Shown piece after piece: positions 9,592 to 18,172 of a stretch of DNA of 64,000 bases; within the stretch, counting starts at the first letter, position 1, and the number at the start of each line of letters is the position of its first letter. The notes under the pieces were generated by a model. It was given only the letters and a program-made list of their open reading frames with translations. It was not told where the DNA came from and made no database searches. The DNA lies in NCBI RefSeq assembly GCF_019042655.1, contig NZ_JAHPZO010000001.1:186001-250000 (forward strand), read 5' to 3'. A program made the position numbers and the translations under genes. Source of the DNA: Planococcus sp. CP5-4_YE. Lineage in GTDB: Bacteria; Bacillota; Bacilli; Bacillales_A; Planococcaceae.

Positions 9592-10182
9592 CTATGCATT
9601 TACTTCTTCTTTGAATGCTTCTTGAAATTTTGTCATGAAGAGATCGGTGTCTTCTTCCGGTTCTTGCACCAGCTCTTCAGGCAACGGAGGCAATTCCTCC
9701 AAATTCTTCAAGCCGAAATAATTGAGAAATTCGTCGGTTGTGCCATACAAGATGGCACGGCCTGTTCCTTCAGCACGCCCGCATTCGTGAATCAGGCCCT
9801 TGGCTGCGAGAGTCGCCAGCGCTTTTTCGCTCTTCACGCCACGCAAATCCTCAAGTTCCACCCGAGTGATCGGCTGTTTGTACGCCACAATCGCCAGCAC
9901 TTCAAGCGAAGCCTGTGAGAGTGATTGGGGAGTCGGGTTTTCCACCAGCTTCTGGATGGTTTCCGCCATTTCCGGCTTGGTAACCAATTGATACACGCCT
10001 GCCAGTTCTTTTAGCATCATACCGAAATTTTCTCCGTCATAGCGGCTCTTTAACTCCGAGAGCGCCTGCTCCACTTGTTCTGCATCAGCTTCTGTCAAAA
10101 ACTGCAATTGGCTCAAACTCAAACCATCGTCTCCTGTGACAAAAAGCAATGCTTCAATTTGGCCTAAAAGGTTCTTCTTCAT
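9592..10182 (-). CDS. scpB: Segregation and condensation protein ScpB
   Basis: 196 residues with the two winged-helix domains of the kite family (QIEALLFVTGDDGLSLSQL; EVLAIVAYKQPITRVELEDLRG). It forms a dimer that binds ScpA and completes the SMC condensin complex for chromosome segregation. It overlaps the end of scpA by 29 nt, so the pair is coupled. An acidic C-terminal tail is usual. A terminator follows. Confidence 0.96.
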   Translation of the reverse strand: MKKNLLGQIEALLFVTGDDGLSLSQLQFLTEADAEQVEQALSELKSRYDGENFGMMLKELAGVYQLVTKPEMAETIQKLVENPTPQSLSQASLEVLAIVAYKQPITRVELEDLRGVKSEKALATLAAKGLIHECGRAEGTGRAILYGTTDEFLNYFGLKNLEELPPLPEELVQEPEEDTDLFMTKFQEAFKEEVNA

Positions 10183-10924
10183 CTTGCCACGTTTCCTTTC
10201 TCAGTTCCACCGACAATTCGGTGAAATTCTTTTGCTGTTCGACCGCAATTACTTGCCGCTTCATCAACTCAAGCAAGGACAAAAATGATACGACGAGCAC
10301 CGCCTGGTCATCAGACGGGAAAAGTTCGGAAAAATTAGCCCGCCCTTTAAATGACTTCAGCCGTTCGACCATCGAGCCCATCTGTTCTTTGATGGATACT
10401 TCCTGGCGTGCGACACGAGTCGAAAGCGGCGCCCTCAATTGCTTTCGGCGCAGCATCTTCTGGAATGCCCCTAGCATGTCATAGGCATTGGCATCATACT
10501 CCATGGCATCGGGCTGCTGAAGTTCTGACAAATCCGCAGGCGCTTTCGAATAAAGCACTGCCCGTTCGTTCTCCAGTTTCTTCAGTTCACCGGCCGCTTC
10601 TTTGTATTTTTTGTACTCAATCAGCCGCGACACCAATTCGTCGCGGGGATCTTCTTCATCGAATTCATAATCGACTTCATCGATTTCGCCTTCATGCACC
10701 GGCAGCAGCGTCTTGCTCTTAATCGCTAGCAAAGTCGCCGCCATCACCAAGTATTCGCTCGCCTCATTAAGTTCGAGCACTTGCATTGCACGAATATGCT
10801 CCATATACTGTGTAGTGATTTGAGAAACGGGTATATCGTAAATATCGATTTCCAAACGATGAATTAAATGCAATAATAAATCAAGCGGGCCTTCAAAGGC
10901 GTCCACTTTCACTTTATAAGACAT
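10154..10924 (-). CDS. scpA: Segregation and condensation protein ScpA (kleisin)
   Basis: 256 residues. The N-terminal kleisin signature is clear (VDAFEGPLDLLLHLI), followed by TLLAIKSKTLLP and a C-terminal winged helix (VVSFLSLLELMKRQ). ScpA bridges the SMC heads and recruits ScpB. Start at 10924 has an AGGTGG site. It is divergent from the DUF309 gene at 10987, leaving a short shared promoter region of 62 bp. Confidence 0.96.
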   Translation of the reverse strand: MSYKVKVDAFEGPLDLLLHLIHRLEIDIYDIPVSQITTQYMEHIRAMQVLELNEASEYLVMAATLLAIKSKTLLPVHEGEIDEVDYEFDEEDPRDELVSRLIEYKKYKEAAGELKKLENERAVLYSKAPADLSELQQPDAMEYDANAYDMLGAFQKMLRRKQLRAPLSTRVARQEVSIKEQMGSMVERLKSFKGRANFSELFPSDDQAVLVVSFLSLLELMKRQVIAVEQQKNFTELSVELRKETWQDEEEPFRPN

Positions 10925-10986
10925 GTGACTACCACCTGACTGTTCATATTCCTACTATACTTGATTATAGAAGAAAGGAGATTGAA

Positions 10987-11487
10987 ATGCATCCGCTTAA
11001 CCATCCCTTATTCCTTCAGTACATCATCCATTTCAATGATGAAAAAGATTATTTTGAATGCCACGAAGTTGGGGAAGAGTATTGGAAACAAATCGCCCCG
11101 AAAGATAAAGCGCATCCACTGACCGGATGGATCCAATTGGCGGTCGGTATGTACCATTGGCGCCGCAGCAATTATCCCGGAGCACTCCGCTCGCTTATAA
11201 GGGCCAAACCGAAACTCGCTGAAGCAGGCATTTGGACCGAAGGCTTCGACCAGCAGCAATTGACACGGCTCCTTACCGAATCGATACAAGGAGTCACAGA
11301 CCGCGCACCGTTCGAACACCGCGACCTGCCCCTTGTGCCTGGCGAGCTCGTTCAAGCAATCGAAGAAAGGAAGCACCAATACTTAGCCCCTGAGCACGAT
11401 GAGCATTATTTGATGCACAAGCACCGGTTGCGTGACCGGTCGGAAATCATTGCGCTCCGGCAACAGAAAAAAAGGCGGAACCTTTAA
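10987..11487 (+). CDS. DUF309 family protein (YpuF-like)
   Basis: 166 residues; function not established. The N-terminus has the family signature (FNDEKDYFECHEVGEEYWK) with acidic and histidine residues, then a helical segment (GWIQLAVGMYHWRRSNYPGALRSL) typical of DUF309, which is all-alpha and often linked to metal or RNA metabolism only by context. A strong AGGAG site precedes the start. It is divergent from scpA and convergent with ribT, the same neighbourhood as ypuF of B. subtilis, which lies between ribT and scpA. Confidence 0.85.
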   Translation: MHPLNHPLFLQYIIHFNDEKDYFECHEVGEEYWKQIAPKDKAHPLTGWIQLAVGMYHWRRSNYPGALRSLIRAKPKLAEAGIWTEGFDQQQLTRLLTESIQGVTDRAPFEHRDLPLVPGELVQAIEERKHQYLAPEHDEHYLMHKHRLRDRSEIIALRQQKKRRNL

Positions 11488-11510
11488 GAATTAAAGGCCG
11501 CCTTTTTTTA
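11466..11510. terminator. Bidirectional terminator between DUF309 gene and ribT
   Basis: Long stem with outer arms AAAAAAAGGCGG and CCGCCTTTTTTT and inner arms CCTTTAA/TTAAAGG. It overlaps the last codons of both convergent genes and serves both. Confidence 0.9.
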
Positions 11511-11850
11511 CTGGGCATTTATTCAGGAAAGCTTCGGTTTCATCTGTAGCGCGCATTTCCCGGTGCTGCATCATGTCTTGAATCTTGTCAATCATCTGAT
11601 GGCCGATCCCGTCGCCCCGATGGGATGGGTTCACCGACACGTGATGGATGGTGTAATGATCATCTGCGACTTCCACACCTAACAACCCGACAAAATCGTC
11701 CTCTTTTTTCCATAGGAACAATTGCCATTCCGGGTTTTCTTCATAGATGTGCATGGTCTGCTGCAGCTTTTTCAGTTCGCGTTCTTTGGGCATGAACGAC
11801 AATAAGCCCATGGCGATCTTTTCAAATGATTTTTTGTATCTGTATAACAT
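11491..11850 (-). CDS. ribT: GNAT-family acetyltransferase RibT
   Basis: 119 residues, closely like B. subtilis RibT in its opening (RYKKSFEKIAMGLLSFMP) and in the acetyl-CoA loop (VSVNPSHRGDGIGHQMIDK, matching the R/Q-x-x-G-x-G/A GNAT motif). RibT is an acyltransferase encoded at the end of the riboflavin operon in Bacillus; its substrate is unknown. No ribDEAH genes are present here, so ribT stands apart from the pathway, although an FMN-controlled ribU is 11 kb away. A GAGGGA site precedes the start. The stop falls in the shared terminator. Confidence 0.9.
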   Translation of the reverse strand: MLYRYKKSFEKIAMGLLSFMPKERELKKLQQTMHIYEENPEWQLFLWKKEDDFVGLLGVEVADDHYTIHHVSVNPSHRGDGIGHQMIDKIQDMMQHREMRATDETEAFLNKCPVKKGGL

Positions 11851-11930
11851 AATTGATCCCTCATTTTCATCTTAAAAGCAGCTTTACCTATACTACTATA
11901 AACTCCCCAATAACTCAAGTTTACGCAGGA

Positions 11931-12035
11931 TTAGCCACCTGTGACATTGTCCGCAAAGAAAAGCCAGTAGGCAATGCCCCAAGCGACTGCCATTAACAGG
12001 ACGAACAGGAACAGCATGATGTTCTGTTTTCTCAT
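11931..12035 (-). CDS. 34-residue membrane microprotein coupled to lysA
   Basis: A short gene whose ATG overlaps the lysA stop as ATGA. An AGGAGG ribosome site lies 7 nt upstream, inside the last lysA codons. The product has a basic N-terminus (MRKQN), one hydrophobic span at about residues 6-28 (LFLFVLLMAVAWGIAYWLFF), and a short polar tail. The strong ribosome site and the exact stop/start overlap argue for real translation. Function unknown; I do not recognise the family. A link to lysine or cell-wall precursor metabolism is only suggested by position. Confidence 0.7.
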   Translation of the reverse strand: MRKQNIMLFLFVLLMAVAWGIAYWLFFADNVTGG

Positions 12036-13354
12036 CGCTTAGCCTCCTCTTGCATATAACCCACTTCATTCTTCACCAAGTCTTCAAAACTTTCCCGCCG
12101 AATGACGAGCTGATGCTTGCCGCCTTCTGCAAAAACGACTGCCGGTCGGGTGATCCGGTTATAATTGCTCGCCATGGAATAGCCATATGCACCAGTACAG
12201 AAGACAGCCAGAATATCGCCGGCTGAAACTTCCGGCAATTGGGCTTCTTCGATGAGCTTATCACCGGATTCACAGCATTTTCCTGCGATCGTGTAAACTT
12301 GCCCTGCCTGTTCTTGCGCGCGGTTGGCGAGCAAGGAACTGTATTTTGCACCGTACAGTGCAGGGCGGATATTGTCGGACATGCCGCCGTCGACCGCTGC
12401 ATAGCGGCGTGTGTCGGGCACGTCTTTTGTCGAACCAATCGTATAGAGCGTCGTGCCCGCGTCGCCGATCAATGAACGGCCTGGCTCAATCCAAATTTCT
12501 GGCACCGGGAACCCAGCCTCTTCGGATGCGGCTTTGACTGTGCGGATCATGTCTTTCACATACACGGCAGGCTCAAGCGGAGCATCTTCTTCCGTATAGC
12601 GGATGCCGAAGCCGCCGCCTAGATTCAATACGCTGCATGTGTAGGAATGGTCTTGTTTCCATGTCGCCATTTTCAATAGCAATTTTTCAGAAGCCATCTG
12701 GAATGCTGCTGTTTCGAAAATTTGCGACCCGATATGGCAATGGAGGCCGATCAACTCGAGATGTCCGTGCCCATAGGTTTCTTCGAAAGCGCGGTCTGCC
12801 TGGCCATTGTTCAAATCAAACCCGAATTTCGAGTCTTCCTGGCCGGTCGTGATGTAATCATGCGTATGGGCTTCAATGCCCGGCGTGACACGCAGCAAGA
12901 TGTTCATCTTCTGTTGGCGCCGTTCCGCTGTTTTTTTCAGCAGCTCGATTTCGTGGGAATTATCGACGACGATGCAGCCGATTTCTTCATCAAAAGCCAT
13001 ATCAATCTCCGCTTGGCTCTTGTTGTTGCCATGAAAATGGATTTTCTCTTTGGGGAATCCACTTTGGATCGCCGTGTAGAGTTCACCGCCGGACACAACA
13101 TCGAGCGACAGCCCTTCTTGTGCAGCGACTTGGTAAATGGCGATGCCCGAGAATGCTTTACTGGCGTAAGCGACTTGGTAGCCGACCTGTTCGTTTTCGA
13201 ATGTTTGTTGGAACGCTTGTGCACGTTCGCGGAAAAGTTGGATGTCGTAAACAAAAAGCGGTGTGCTGTATTGTGCGGCGAGGTCAACCGCATCTACTCC
13301 CCCAATTGTCAAATGGCCTTGTTGATTGATTGATTGTGTCCCGTATAGATGCAT
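12032..13354 (-). CDS. lysA: Diaminopimelate decarboxylase
   Basis: About 440 residues. PLP-dependent alanine-racemase-fold enzyme converting meso-diaminopimelate to lysine. The PLP-lysine region is VAYASKAFSG, followed by the family motifs HGNNKSQAEI, LNLGGGFGIRY, EPGRSL and the active-site cysteine in CCESGDKL. The ATG at 13354 is preceded by AGGAGGAG at 5 nt spacing; a longer reading to 13414 would run through the pdp terminator. It is followed by an overlapping 34-codon membrane gene. In B. subtilis the spoVA operon is the neighbour here; it is absent. Confidence 0.97.
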   Translation of the reverse strand: MHLYGTQSINQQGHLTIGGVDAVDLAAQYSTPLFVYDIQLFRERAQAFQQTFENEQVGYQVAYASKAFSGIAIYQVAAQEGLSLDVVSGGELYTAIQSGFPKEKIHFHGNNKSQAEIDMAFDEEIGCIVVDNSHEIELLKKTAERRQQKMNILLRVTPGIEAHTHDYITTGQEDSKFGFDLNNGQADRAFEETYGHGHLELIGLHCHIGSQIFETAAFQMASEKLLLKMATWKQDHSYTCSVLNLGGGFGIRYTEEDAPLEPAVYVKDMIRTVKAASEEAGFPVPEIWIEPGRSLIGDAGTTLYTIGSTKDVPDTRRYAAVDGGMSDNIRPALYGAKYSSLLANRAQEQAGQVYTIAGKCCESGDKLIEEAQLPEVSAGDILAVFCTGAYGYSMASNYNRITRPAVVFAEGGKHQLVIRRESFEDLVKNEVGYMQEEAKR

Positions 13355-13383
13355 GTCGACTCCTCCTGAATGGGCTATGTATA

Positions 13384-13418
13384 GTAAAAATCTTGCTGAG
13401 CCTAGACCCAGCAAGATT
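13384..13418 (-). terminator. Terminator downstream of pdp
   Basis: Minus-strand stem AATCTTGCTG/CAGCAAGATT with 10-nt loop followed by TTTTTACT. It separates the deoB-pdp unit from lysA, so lysA should have its own start or rely on read-through. Confidence 0.85.
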
Positions 13419-13421
13419 CGT

Positions 13422-14726
13422 TTAATCGGTGATCAAAGCTGAGACAAGTTGAATCGCTTCAACCGGCTCGTTCGAATACTCGATACTATTGTATAACATT
13501 TCCTGGCATTCCGCGAGGTCTTGTGTGTTGGAATAAATGGTAGCCAGTGACTCGCCTTGTTTGACAAAATCGCCGACTTTCTTGTTGAGCACTAAGCCGA
13601 CCGATAAATCGATGACCGAATCTTTCGTCGCGCGTCCGGCGCCGAGTACCATCGCCGCTGTTCCGATTTCGTCTGCCTCCATATAGGAAACATAGCCGTC
13701 TTGTTTTGCTGGCAGTTCCGTGACGAATTTTGCTTGCGGCAACAAACTAAGATCGTCCACGACAGCCGGATTGCCGCCTTGGTCTTTGATCAATTGGCGG
13801 AACGCTTCAAGTGCAGAGCCGTCTTTGATGACGCCTTCTAGCATGGCACGCGCCTCTTCCAAAGTGTCTGCCTTGCCGCCGACGACGACCATTTGGCTGC
13901 CGAGCACGAGACAAAGTTCCGTAAGGTCTGCTGGGCCTTTGCCTTGTAGCGTTTCAATCGCTTCTTTCACTTCCAACGCATTGCCAATCGCAAATCCAAG
14001 CGGCTGGCTCATATCAGAGATGATCGCCATTGTCTTACGTCCTGTCGCGTTGCCGATGCCAACCATGGCATGCGCCAGTCGTTTGGCATCTTCTTCTGTT
14101 TTCATGAATGCGCCTTCGCCTGTTTTTACGTCTAGGACGATCGCATCGGCCCCAGCTGCGATTTTTTTGCTCATGATCGAGCTTGCGATAAGCGGGATGC
14201 TGTTAACAGTCGCCGTTACATCACGCAAGGCGTACATTTTTTTATCAGCAGGCGTTAAATTGCCGCTTTGGCCGATGACAGCCAGTTTGTGTTCATTTAC
14301 TTGACGTAAAAAATCTTGTGTAGACAGCTCTACGTGGAATCCGTCAATTGCTTCGAGTTTGTCGATAGTCCCGCCGGTATGGCCAAGCCCTCGTCCACTC
14401 ATTTTCGCAACCGGCACGCCACAAGCTGCAACGAGCGGCCCGAGCACGAGCGTTGTCGTATCGCCGACGCCTCCTGTGGAGTGCTTATCTACTTTAATGC
14501 CTTCGATAGCTGACAAATCAATTTGATCGCCTGATTCTGCCATCGCCATCGTCAAGTCGGCGCGTTCACGCTCACTCATATCTTGGAAAAATACCGCCAT
14601 CAAAAATGAGCTCAATTGATAATCGGCGATTTCACCATTTGTATAGCCTGAAATAATAAAACGGATTTCTTCTGTGGACAGCTCATGGCCGTCGCGTTTC
14701 TTTTCGATTAAGTCCACCATTCTCAT
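13422..14726 (-). CDS. pdp: Pyrimidine-nucleoside phosphorylase
   Basis: 434 residues, the family length. Signatures: [24 protein letters not shown] (thymidine/pyrimidine phosphorylase motif; KHSTGG binds phosphate), [16 protein letters not shown], and [15 protein letters not shown]-type core (here [16 protein letters not shown]). It splits uridine and thymidine into base and (deoxy)ribose-1-phosphate for salvage. It lies 17 nt after deoB, which interconverts the sugar phosphate product, so the two act in sequence. The purine phosphorylase gene found beside them in B. subtilis is not here. Confidence 0.97.
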   Translation of the reverse strand: MRMVDLIEKKRDGHELSTEEIRFIISGYTNGEIADYQLSSFLMAVFFQDMSERERADLTMAMAESGDQIDLSAIEGIKVDKHSTGGVGDTTTLVLGPLVAACGVPVAKMSGRGLGHTGGTIDKLEAIDGFHVELSTQDFLRQVNEHKLAVIGQSGNLTPADKKMYALRDVTATVNSIPLIASSIMSKKIAAGADAIVLDVKTGEGAFMKTEEDAKRLAHAMVGIGNATGRKTMAIISDMSQPLGFAIGNALEVKEAIETLQGKGPADLTELCLVLGSQMVVVGGKADTLEEARAMLEGVIKDGSALEAFRQLIKDQGGNPAVVDDLSLLPQAKFVTELPAKQDGYVSYMEADEIGTAAMVLGAGRATKDSVIDLSVGLVLNKKVGDFVKQGESLATIYSNTQDLAECQEMLYNSIEYSNEPVEAIQLVSALITD

Positions 14727-14743
14727 CGGTCTTTACCACCTTT

Positions 14744-15928
14744 TCATTTTAGTTTAGAGAGAAAACTTGTGCCGAATTTCGGCAATTCACAAGCGAAGTT
14801 CTCGGCAATCGTCGCGCCGATATCTGCAAATGTTGATCCAGTGCCAAGTGCCCCTCCGCCATTGAAGCGTGGCGAAAAAGCAAGAATCGGCACATATTCA
14901 CGTGTATGGTCCGTGCCAGGGAATGTCGGATCGTTTCCGTGGTCTGCTGTGATGAGCAGCAAATCATCTTCCTGCATGCCTTCCAAAACTTCCGGAAGGC
15001 GCACATCGAATTCTTCTAAGGCTTGTGCATACCCTTTTGGGTCTCTGCGGTGGCCGTATAGCGCATCAAAATCAACGAGGTTCAAAAAGCTCAAGCCATT
15101 GAAATCTTTGCCGACCACTTGCACGAGCTTATCCATTCCGTCCGCATTATCAGTGGTTCTGACAGCCTCTGTCACACCAGCGCCATTGTAGATGTCGTTG
15201 ATCTTGCCGATAGCAATAACGTCTTTGCCCGCATCCTGAAGTTCGTTCATGACGGTACGGTCAAATGGAGCCAGGGCATAATCGTGTCGGTTAGAGGTGC
15301 GTTTAAAGGCACCAGGTTCACCTATAAATGGACGCGCAATCACGCGGCCGACTAGATATTCTGGGTCCAAAGTCAGTTCGCGAGCCGTTTCGCAAATCCG
15401 GTACAGTTCATCCAGCGGGATCACTTCTTCATGTGCTGCAATTTGCAGAACCGGATCAGCAGACGTATAGACAATCAATGCCCCAGTTTCCATATGTTCT
15501 TGCCCGAGTTCATCCAGGATTTCAGTGCCACTTGCCGGTTTATTGCCGATGACTTTTCTGCCTGTCGCCTGTTCAAGCTTGTCGATCAGTTCTTTAGGGA
15601 AGCCATCTGGATACACTTTAAATGGTGTATCGATATTGAGCCCCATGATTTCCCAGTGTCCCGTCATTGTATCTTTCCCGACGGATGCCTCTTCAAGGCG
15701 GCCAAAGTGGGCAGCAGGTGTTTCTTGAGCATCAAGCCCTTTTACTGGAACGATATTGGCAAGGCCCAGCTTTTCCATATTTGGCATGGACAGTCCGCCG
15801 ACAGACTGGGCGATATGTCCAAGCGTATCCGCTCCTTTGTCTCCGAAAGCTTCAGCATCCGGCGCTTCGCCGATACCGACAGAATCCAGTACGATTAAAT
15901 GTACGCGAGTAAACGGTTTCATTGTCAT
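14744..15928 (-). CDS. deoB: Phosphopentomutase
   Basis: 394 residues. Alkaline-phosphatase-fold metalloenzyme converting (deoxy)ribose-1-phosphate to the 5-phosphate. Metal ligands are visible at both ends: [13 protein letters not shown] near residue 14, DTMTGHWE with the phosphorylated threonine, and [20 protein letters not shown] near residue 330. Start preceded by AAGGAGGA. Co-oriented with xerD 68 bp upstream and pdp 17 nt downstream. Confidence 0.97.
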   Translation of the reverse strand: MTMKPFTRVHLIVLDSVGIGEAPDAEAFGDKGADTLGHIAQSVGGLSMPNMEKLGLANIVPVKGLDAQETPAAHFGRLEEASVGKDTMTGHWEIMGLNIDTPFKVYPDGFPKELIDKLEQATGRKVIGNKPASGTEILDELGQEHMETGALIVYTSADPVLQIAAHEEVIPLDELYRICETARELTLDPEYLVGRVIARPFIGEPGAFKRTSNRHDYALAPFDRTVMNELQDAGKDVIAIGKINDIYNGAGVTEAVRTTDNADGMDKLVQVVGKDFNGLSFLNLVDFDALYGHRRDPKGYAQALEEFDVRLPEVLEGMQEDDLLLITADHGNDPTFPGTDHTREYVPILAFSPRFNGGGALGTGSTFADIGATIAENFACELPKFGTSFLSKLK

Positions 15929-15996
15929 ATTAGTTCCTCCTTATTTACCTTTTTATTCTATCACAGGAATAGCCCTCGTCGGAAGTCAGACCTCTA

Positions 15997-16899
15997 TCAT
16001 GCTCGAGGATGAAATTGCGAGTAGACGTCTTTCAACCGTGTCTTGCTAACGTGAGTATAAATTTGGGTCGTTGAAATATCGGCATGCCCCAGCATTTCCT
16101 GTACAGCGCGCAGGTCTGCCCCATTTTCGATTAAATGGGTGGCGAATGAATGGCGCAAGGTATGCGGAGTCAATTCTTTCTGGATACCCGCTTTCTGGGC
16201 GTGCTGCTTCAATAATTTCCAGAAGCCTTGCCGTGTCAATCGCTTCCCTCGTTGGTTGATGAACAAGGCATCGGTTTTCTCAGATGGATTTCTTAGAGCG
16301 AGACGTCCCGATTCGATGTAGTGCTGGTTTGCCTCAAGTGCAGCCCTGCCAAGCGGGATGATCCGCTCTTTGCCGCCTTTTCCAGTGCAGCGCACGAATC
16401 CCATCGTCAAATGGACATCTTCCATATCCAGATTGATGCATTCACTGACGCGCATGCCGCTCGCATAAAGTAATTCCAACATGGCGCGGTCGCGCAGCCC
16501 GCTGGCTTTTGACGTGTCTGGCGAATTTAATAACGCATCGATTTCTTCTATAGATAGGATGTTCGGCAGCTTCTTGTCCATTTGAGGCATTTCCAAATGA
16601 ACAGTCGGATCCGAATCGCTGCGTTTTTCACGGATCAAGAATTGATGGAAACTACGGATCGAAGAAATATGCCTTGCCACTGTGCGCGAAGTCTTCGCCA
16701 TTTCCTGCAAATGTCGCAGGTGGTTCAAAATGTGAATCCGCTCGATTTTGCCAAGCCGTTCCAATTGTTCAACTTCACTCATATATTGTATGTAGCCTTT
16801 CAAGTCGCGTTCGTATGAAGTCAGCGTGTTATCAGCCAACTGTCTCTCCACGCGGAGAAAATGCAAATAATCATCCAGTGCATCTTTCGCATCGTTCAT
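15997..16899 (-). CDS. xerD: Site-specific tyrosine recombinase XerD
   Basis: 300 residues. SAM-like N-terminal core-binding domain ([23 protein letters not shown]), then a catalytic domain with the full set: R in SGMRVSE, K in GKGGKER, HTLRHSF (H and R), H and Y in [15 protein letters not shown]. With XerC it resolves chromosome dimers at dif. Length and neighbours (fur, deoB) match B. subtilis ripX/xerD, so this is the housekeeping enzyme and not a mobile-element integrase. AAAGGAGGA precedes the start. Confidence 0.96.
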   Translation of the reverse strand: MNDAKDALDDYLHFLRVERQLADNTLTSYERDLKGYIQYMSEVEQLERLGKIERIHILNHLRHLQEMAKTSRTVARHISSIRSFHQFLIREKRSDSDPTVHLEMPQMDKKLPNILSIEEIDALLNSPDTSKASGLRDRAMLELLYASGMRVSECINLDMEDVHLTMGFVRCTGKGGKERIIPLGRAALEANQHYIESGRLALRNPSEKTDALFINQRGKRLTRQGFWKLLKQHAQKAGIQKELTPHTLRHSFATHLIENGADLRAVQEMLGHADISTTQIYTHVSKTRLKDVYSQFHPRA

Positions 16900-16936
16900 C
16901 GGGATTCCTCCTTTCCTGCTGTTTAATTATTGAAGA

Positions 16937-16970
16937 TGAAAAAAAGGCGGCCTTCGACAGGCCGCCTTTT
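16937..16970 (-). terminator. Terminator downstream of fur
   Basis: Minus-strand stem AAAAGGCGGCC/GGCCGCCTTTT with a 7-nt loop and a T-run. Overlaps the fur stop codon and separates fur from xerD. Confidence 0.88.
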
Positions 16971-17436
16971 AAGCGTCTTTTTCCGGCTTATCAGCACCCG
17001 AATCATGGCAGCGCCAGCAAATGCCATGAAAAGTCAGACGGTGGTCTTTAATCTGGAAGTTCCAGCGCTTTTCCACGACTGCTTCGACATCTTCAAGCAA
17101 ATCTTCTTGTATTTCATCCACAGCCCCGCACTCTAAGCAGACCAGGTGATGATGGAAGTGTGCTGCGCCTTCCTGACGCAAATCATAACGGGAAACGCCA
17201 TCCCCAAAATTTATTTTGTCGACAATTTTCAATTCGGTCAGAAGTTCCAATGTACGGTATACCGTAGCCAAGCCGATTTCTGGTGCGATGTCCTTGACCA
17301 AAAGATAGACATCCTCAGCACTTAGATGGTCTTCTTCATGATCCAGTAAAATTCGTACCGTTGCTTCACGCTGTGGCGTCAGCTTATAACTCGCAGCGTG
17401 TAATTGCTTTTTTATACGATCTATCCTTGTTTCCAT
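16969..17436 (-). CDS. fur: Ferric uptake regulator Fur
   Basis: 155 residues. The N-terminal winged helix (YKLTPQREATVRILLDHEEDHLSAEDVYL) is followed by the dimerisation domain with metal ligands HFHHHLVCLECG and the second structural zinc pair in CWRCHDSG. It represses iron uptake genes when loaded with Fe2+. PerR and Zur are related; the adjacency to xerD as in B. subtilis favours Fur. GGGAGGG precedes the start. A Fur/PerR-type palindrome lies upstream (17513-17527). The sporulation gene spoIIM that follows fur in B. subtilis is absent. Confidence 0.93.
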   Translation of the reverse strand: METRIDRIKKQLHAASYKLTPQREATVRILLDHEEDHLSAEDVYLLVKDIAPEIGLATVYRTLELLTELKIVDKINFGDGVSRYDLRQEGAAHFHHHLVCLECGAVDEIQEDLLEDVEAVVEKRWNFQIKDHRLTFHGICWRCHDSGADKPEKDA

Positions 17437-17462
17437 GCGACGCCCTCCCTCAAACTGTATTC

Positions 17463-17492
17463 ATTATATCAAAAGGGCGTTCTCGATTACAA
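17463..17492 (-). promoter_or_regulatory. Predicted sigma-A promoter of fur
   Basis: On the minus strand TTGTAA (17492-17487), an 18-nt spacer and TATAAT (17468-17463) precede fur by about 27 nt. Consensus -10, acceptable -35. Confidence 0.65.
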
Positions 17493-17512
17493 CAATCGAT
17501 GCCGTTTATTAT

Positions 17513-17527
17513 TTAGAATCATTCTTA
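17513..17527. promoter_or_regulatory. Fur/PerR-like 7-1-7 palindrome upstream of fur
   Basis: TTAGAATCATTCTTA matches the 7-1-7 Fur/PerR family box at 12 to 13 of 15 positions. It is about 20 nt upstream of the predicted fur -35 element and 28 nt before nudF's end in the other direction of reading. In B. subtilis fur is under PerR; which regulator binds here cannot be told from sequence. Confidence 0.5.
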
Positions 17528-17540
17528 ATTAGTAATTGGA

Positions 17541-18092
17541 TTAATTCTTATCTGATAAGTAGTTTTTAACCCATTGCACAGCGTAAGCCGTTTTCGCATC
17601 GTAAATCCGCTCGTTATCAATCAAGCCTTGCGCTTCTTCCACCGTCATTTCGAGCAATTCCACGAATTCATCATCATCTGTCACTGCGCCGTTTGCCGCA
17701 CGATGCAAGCCGCTTGCAAAGAAAACATGCACCACTTCATCGGCAAATCCAGGAGATGTCGAGAAACTGATCACTTTTTCGAGCTTGTCTGCTGAGTAGC
17801 CTGTCTCTTCTTCCAGCTCACGCATGGCTGTGTACTCTGGAGCTTCGCCAGGTTCCAATTTCCCGGCTGGAATTTCGACGAGTGAGCGTTCAAGGGCTTT
17901 GCGGTATTGTTCGACCATGATAATTTTCTTTTCACTCGTCAATGCTATGACCGCTACCGCTCCTGGGTGTTCAATCACCTCTCGCTTCGACTGTTTGCCA
18001 TTTGGCAGCGTCACATCGTCAACTTTTAAGTTAATGACCTTGCCTTCATACAAACGTTCACTATGAATTGTTTTTTCTTCAAATTTCTTCAT
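17541..18092 (-). CDS. nudF: ADP-ribose pyrophosphatase (Nudix hydrolase)
   Basis: About 183 residues, the family length. Full Nudix box GKLEPGEAPEYTAMRELEEETGY with the catalytic REXXEE glutamates. N-terminal half has the dimer-type ADPRase segment (VEQYRKALERSLVEIPAGKLE). It hydrolyses ADP-ribose to AMP and ribose-5-phosphate. The start at 18092 has TGAGGGC upstream; the longer reading to 18188 would overlap the divergent reductase gene. Divergent from the aldo-keto reductase with an 80-bp shared promoter region, as with yqkG/yqkF in B. subtilis. Confidence 0.94.
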   Translation of the reverse strand: MKKFEEKTIHSERLYEGKVINLKVDDVTLPNGKQSKREVIEHPGAVAVIALTSEKKIIMVEQYRKALERSLVEIPAGKLEPGEAPEYTAMRELEEETGYSADKLEKVISFSTSPGFADEVVHVFFASGLHRAANGAVTDDDEFVELLEMTVEEAQGLIDNERIYDAKTAYAVQWVKNYLSDKN

Positions 18093-18172
18093 GCTGGCCC
18101 TCATTTCATTTGTAGTTTCAATACCGCAAAGTATACCATAGAGGAAACAAATATTTACAATGAGGTGAGAAG

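Noticed and set aside
12722-13333. 203-codon open frame opposite lysA
   Set aside because: It lies antisense to a certain gene, has no ribosome site, and reflects codon bias of the minus-strand gene.
15997-16899. Tyrosine recombinase as a sign of an integrated element
   Set aside because: It is full-length XerD in its normal place between fur and deoB; no attachment sites or cargo are seen.
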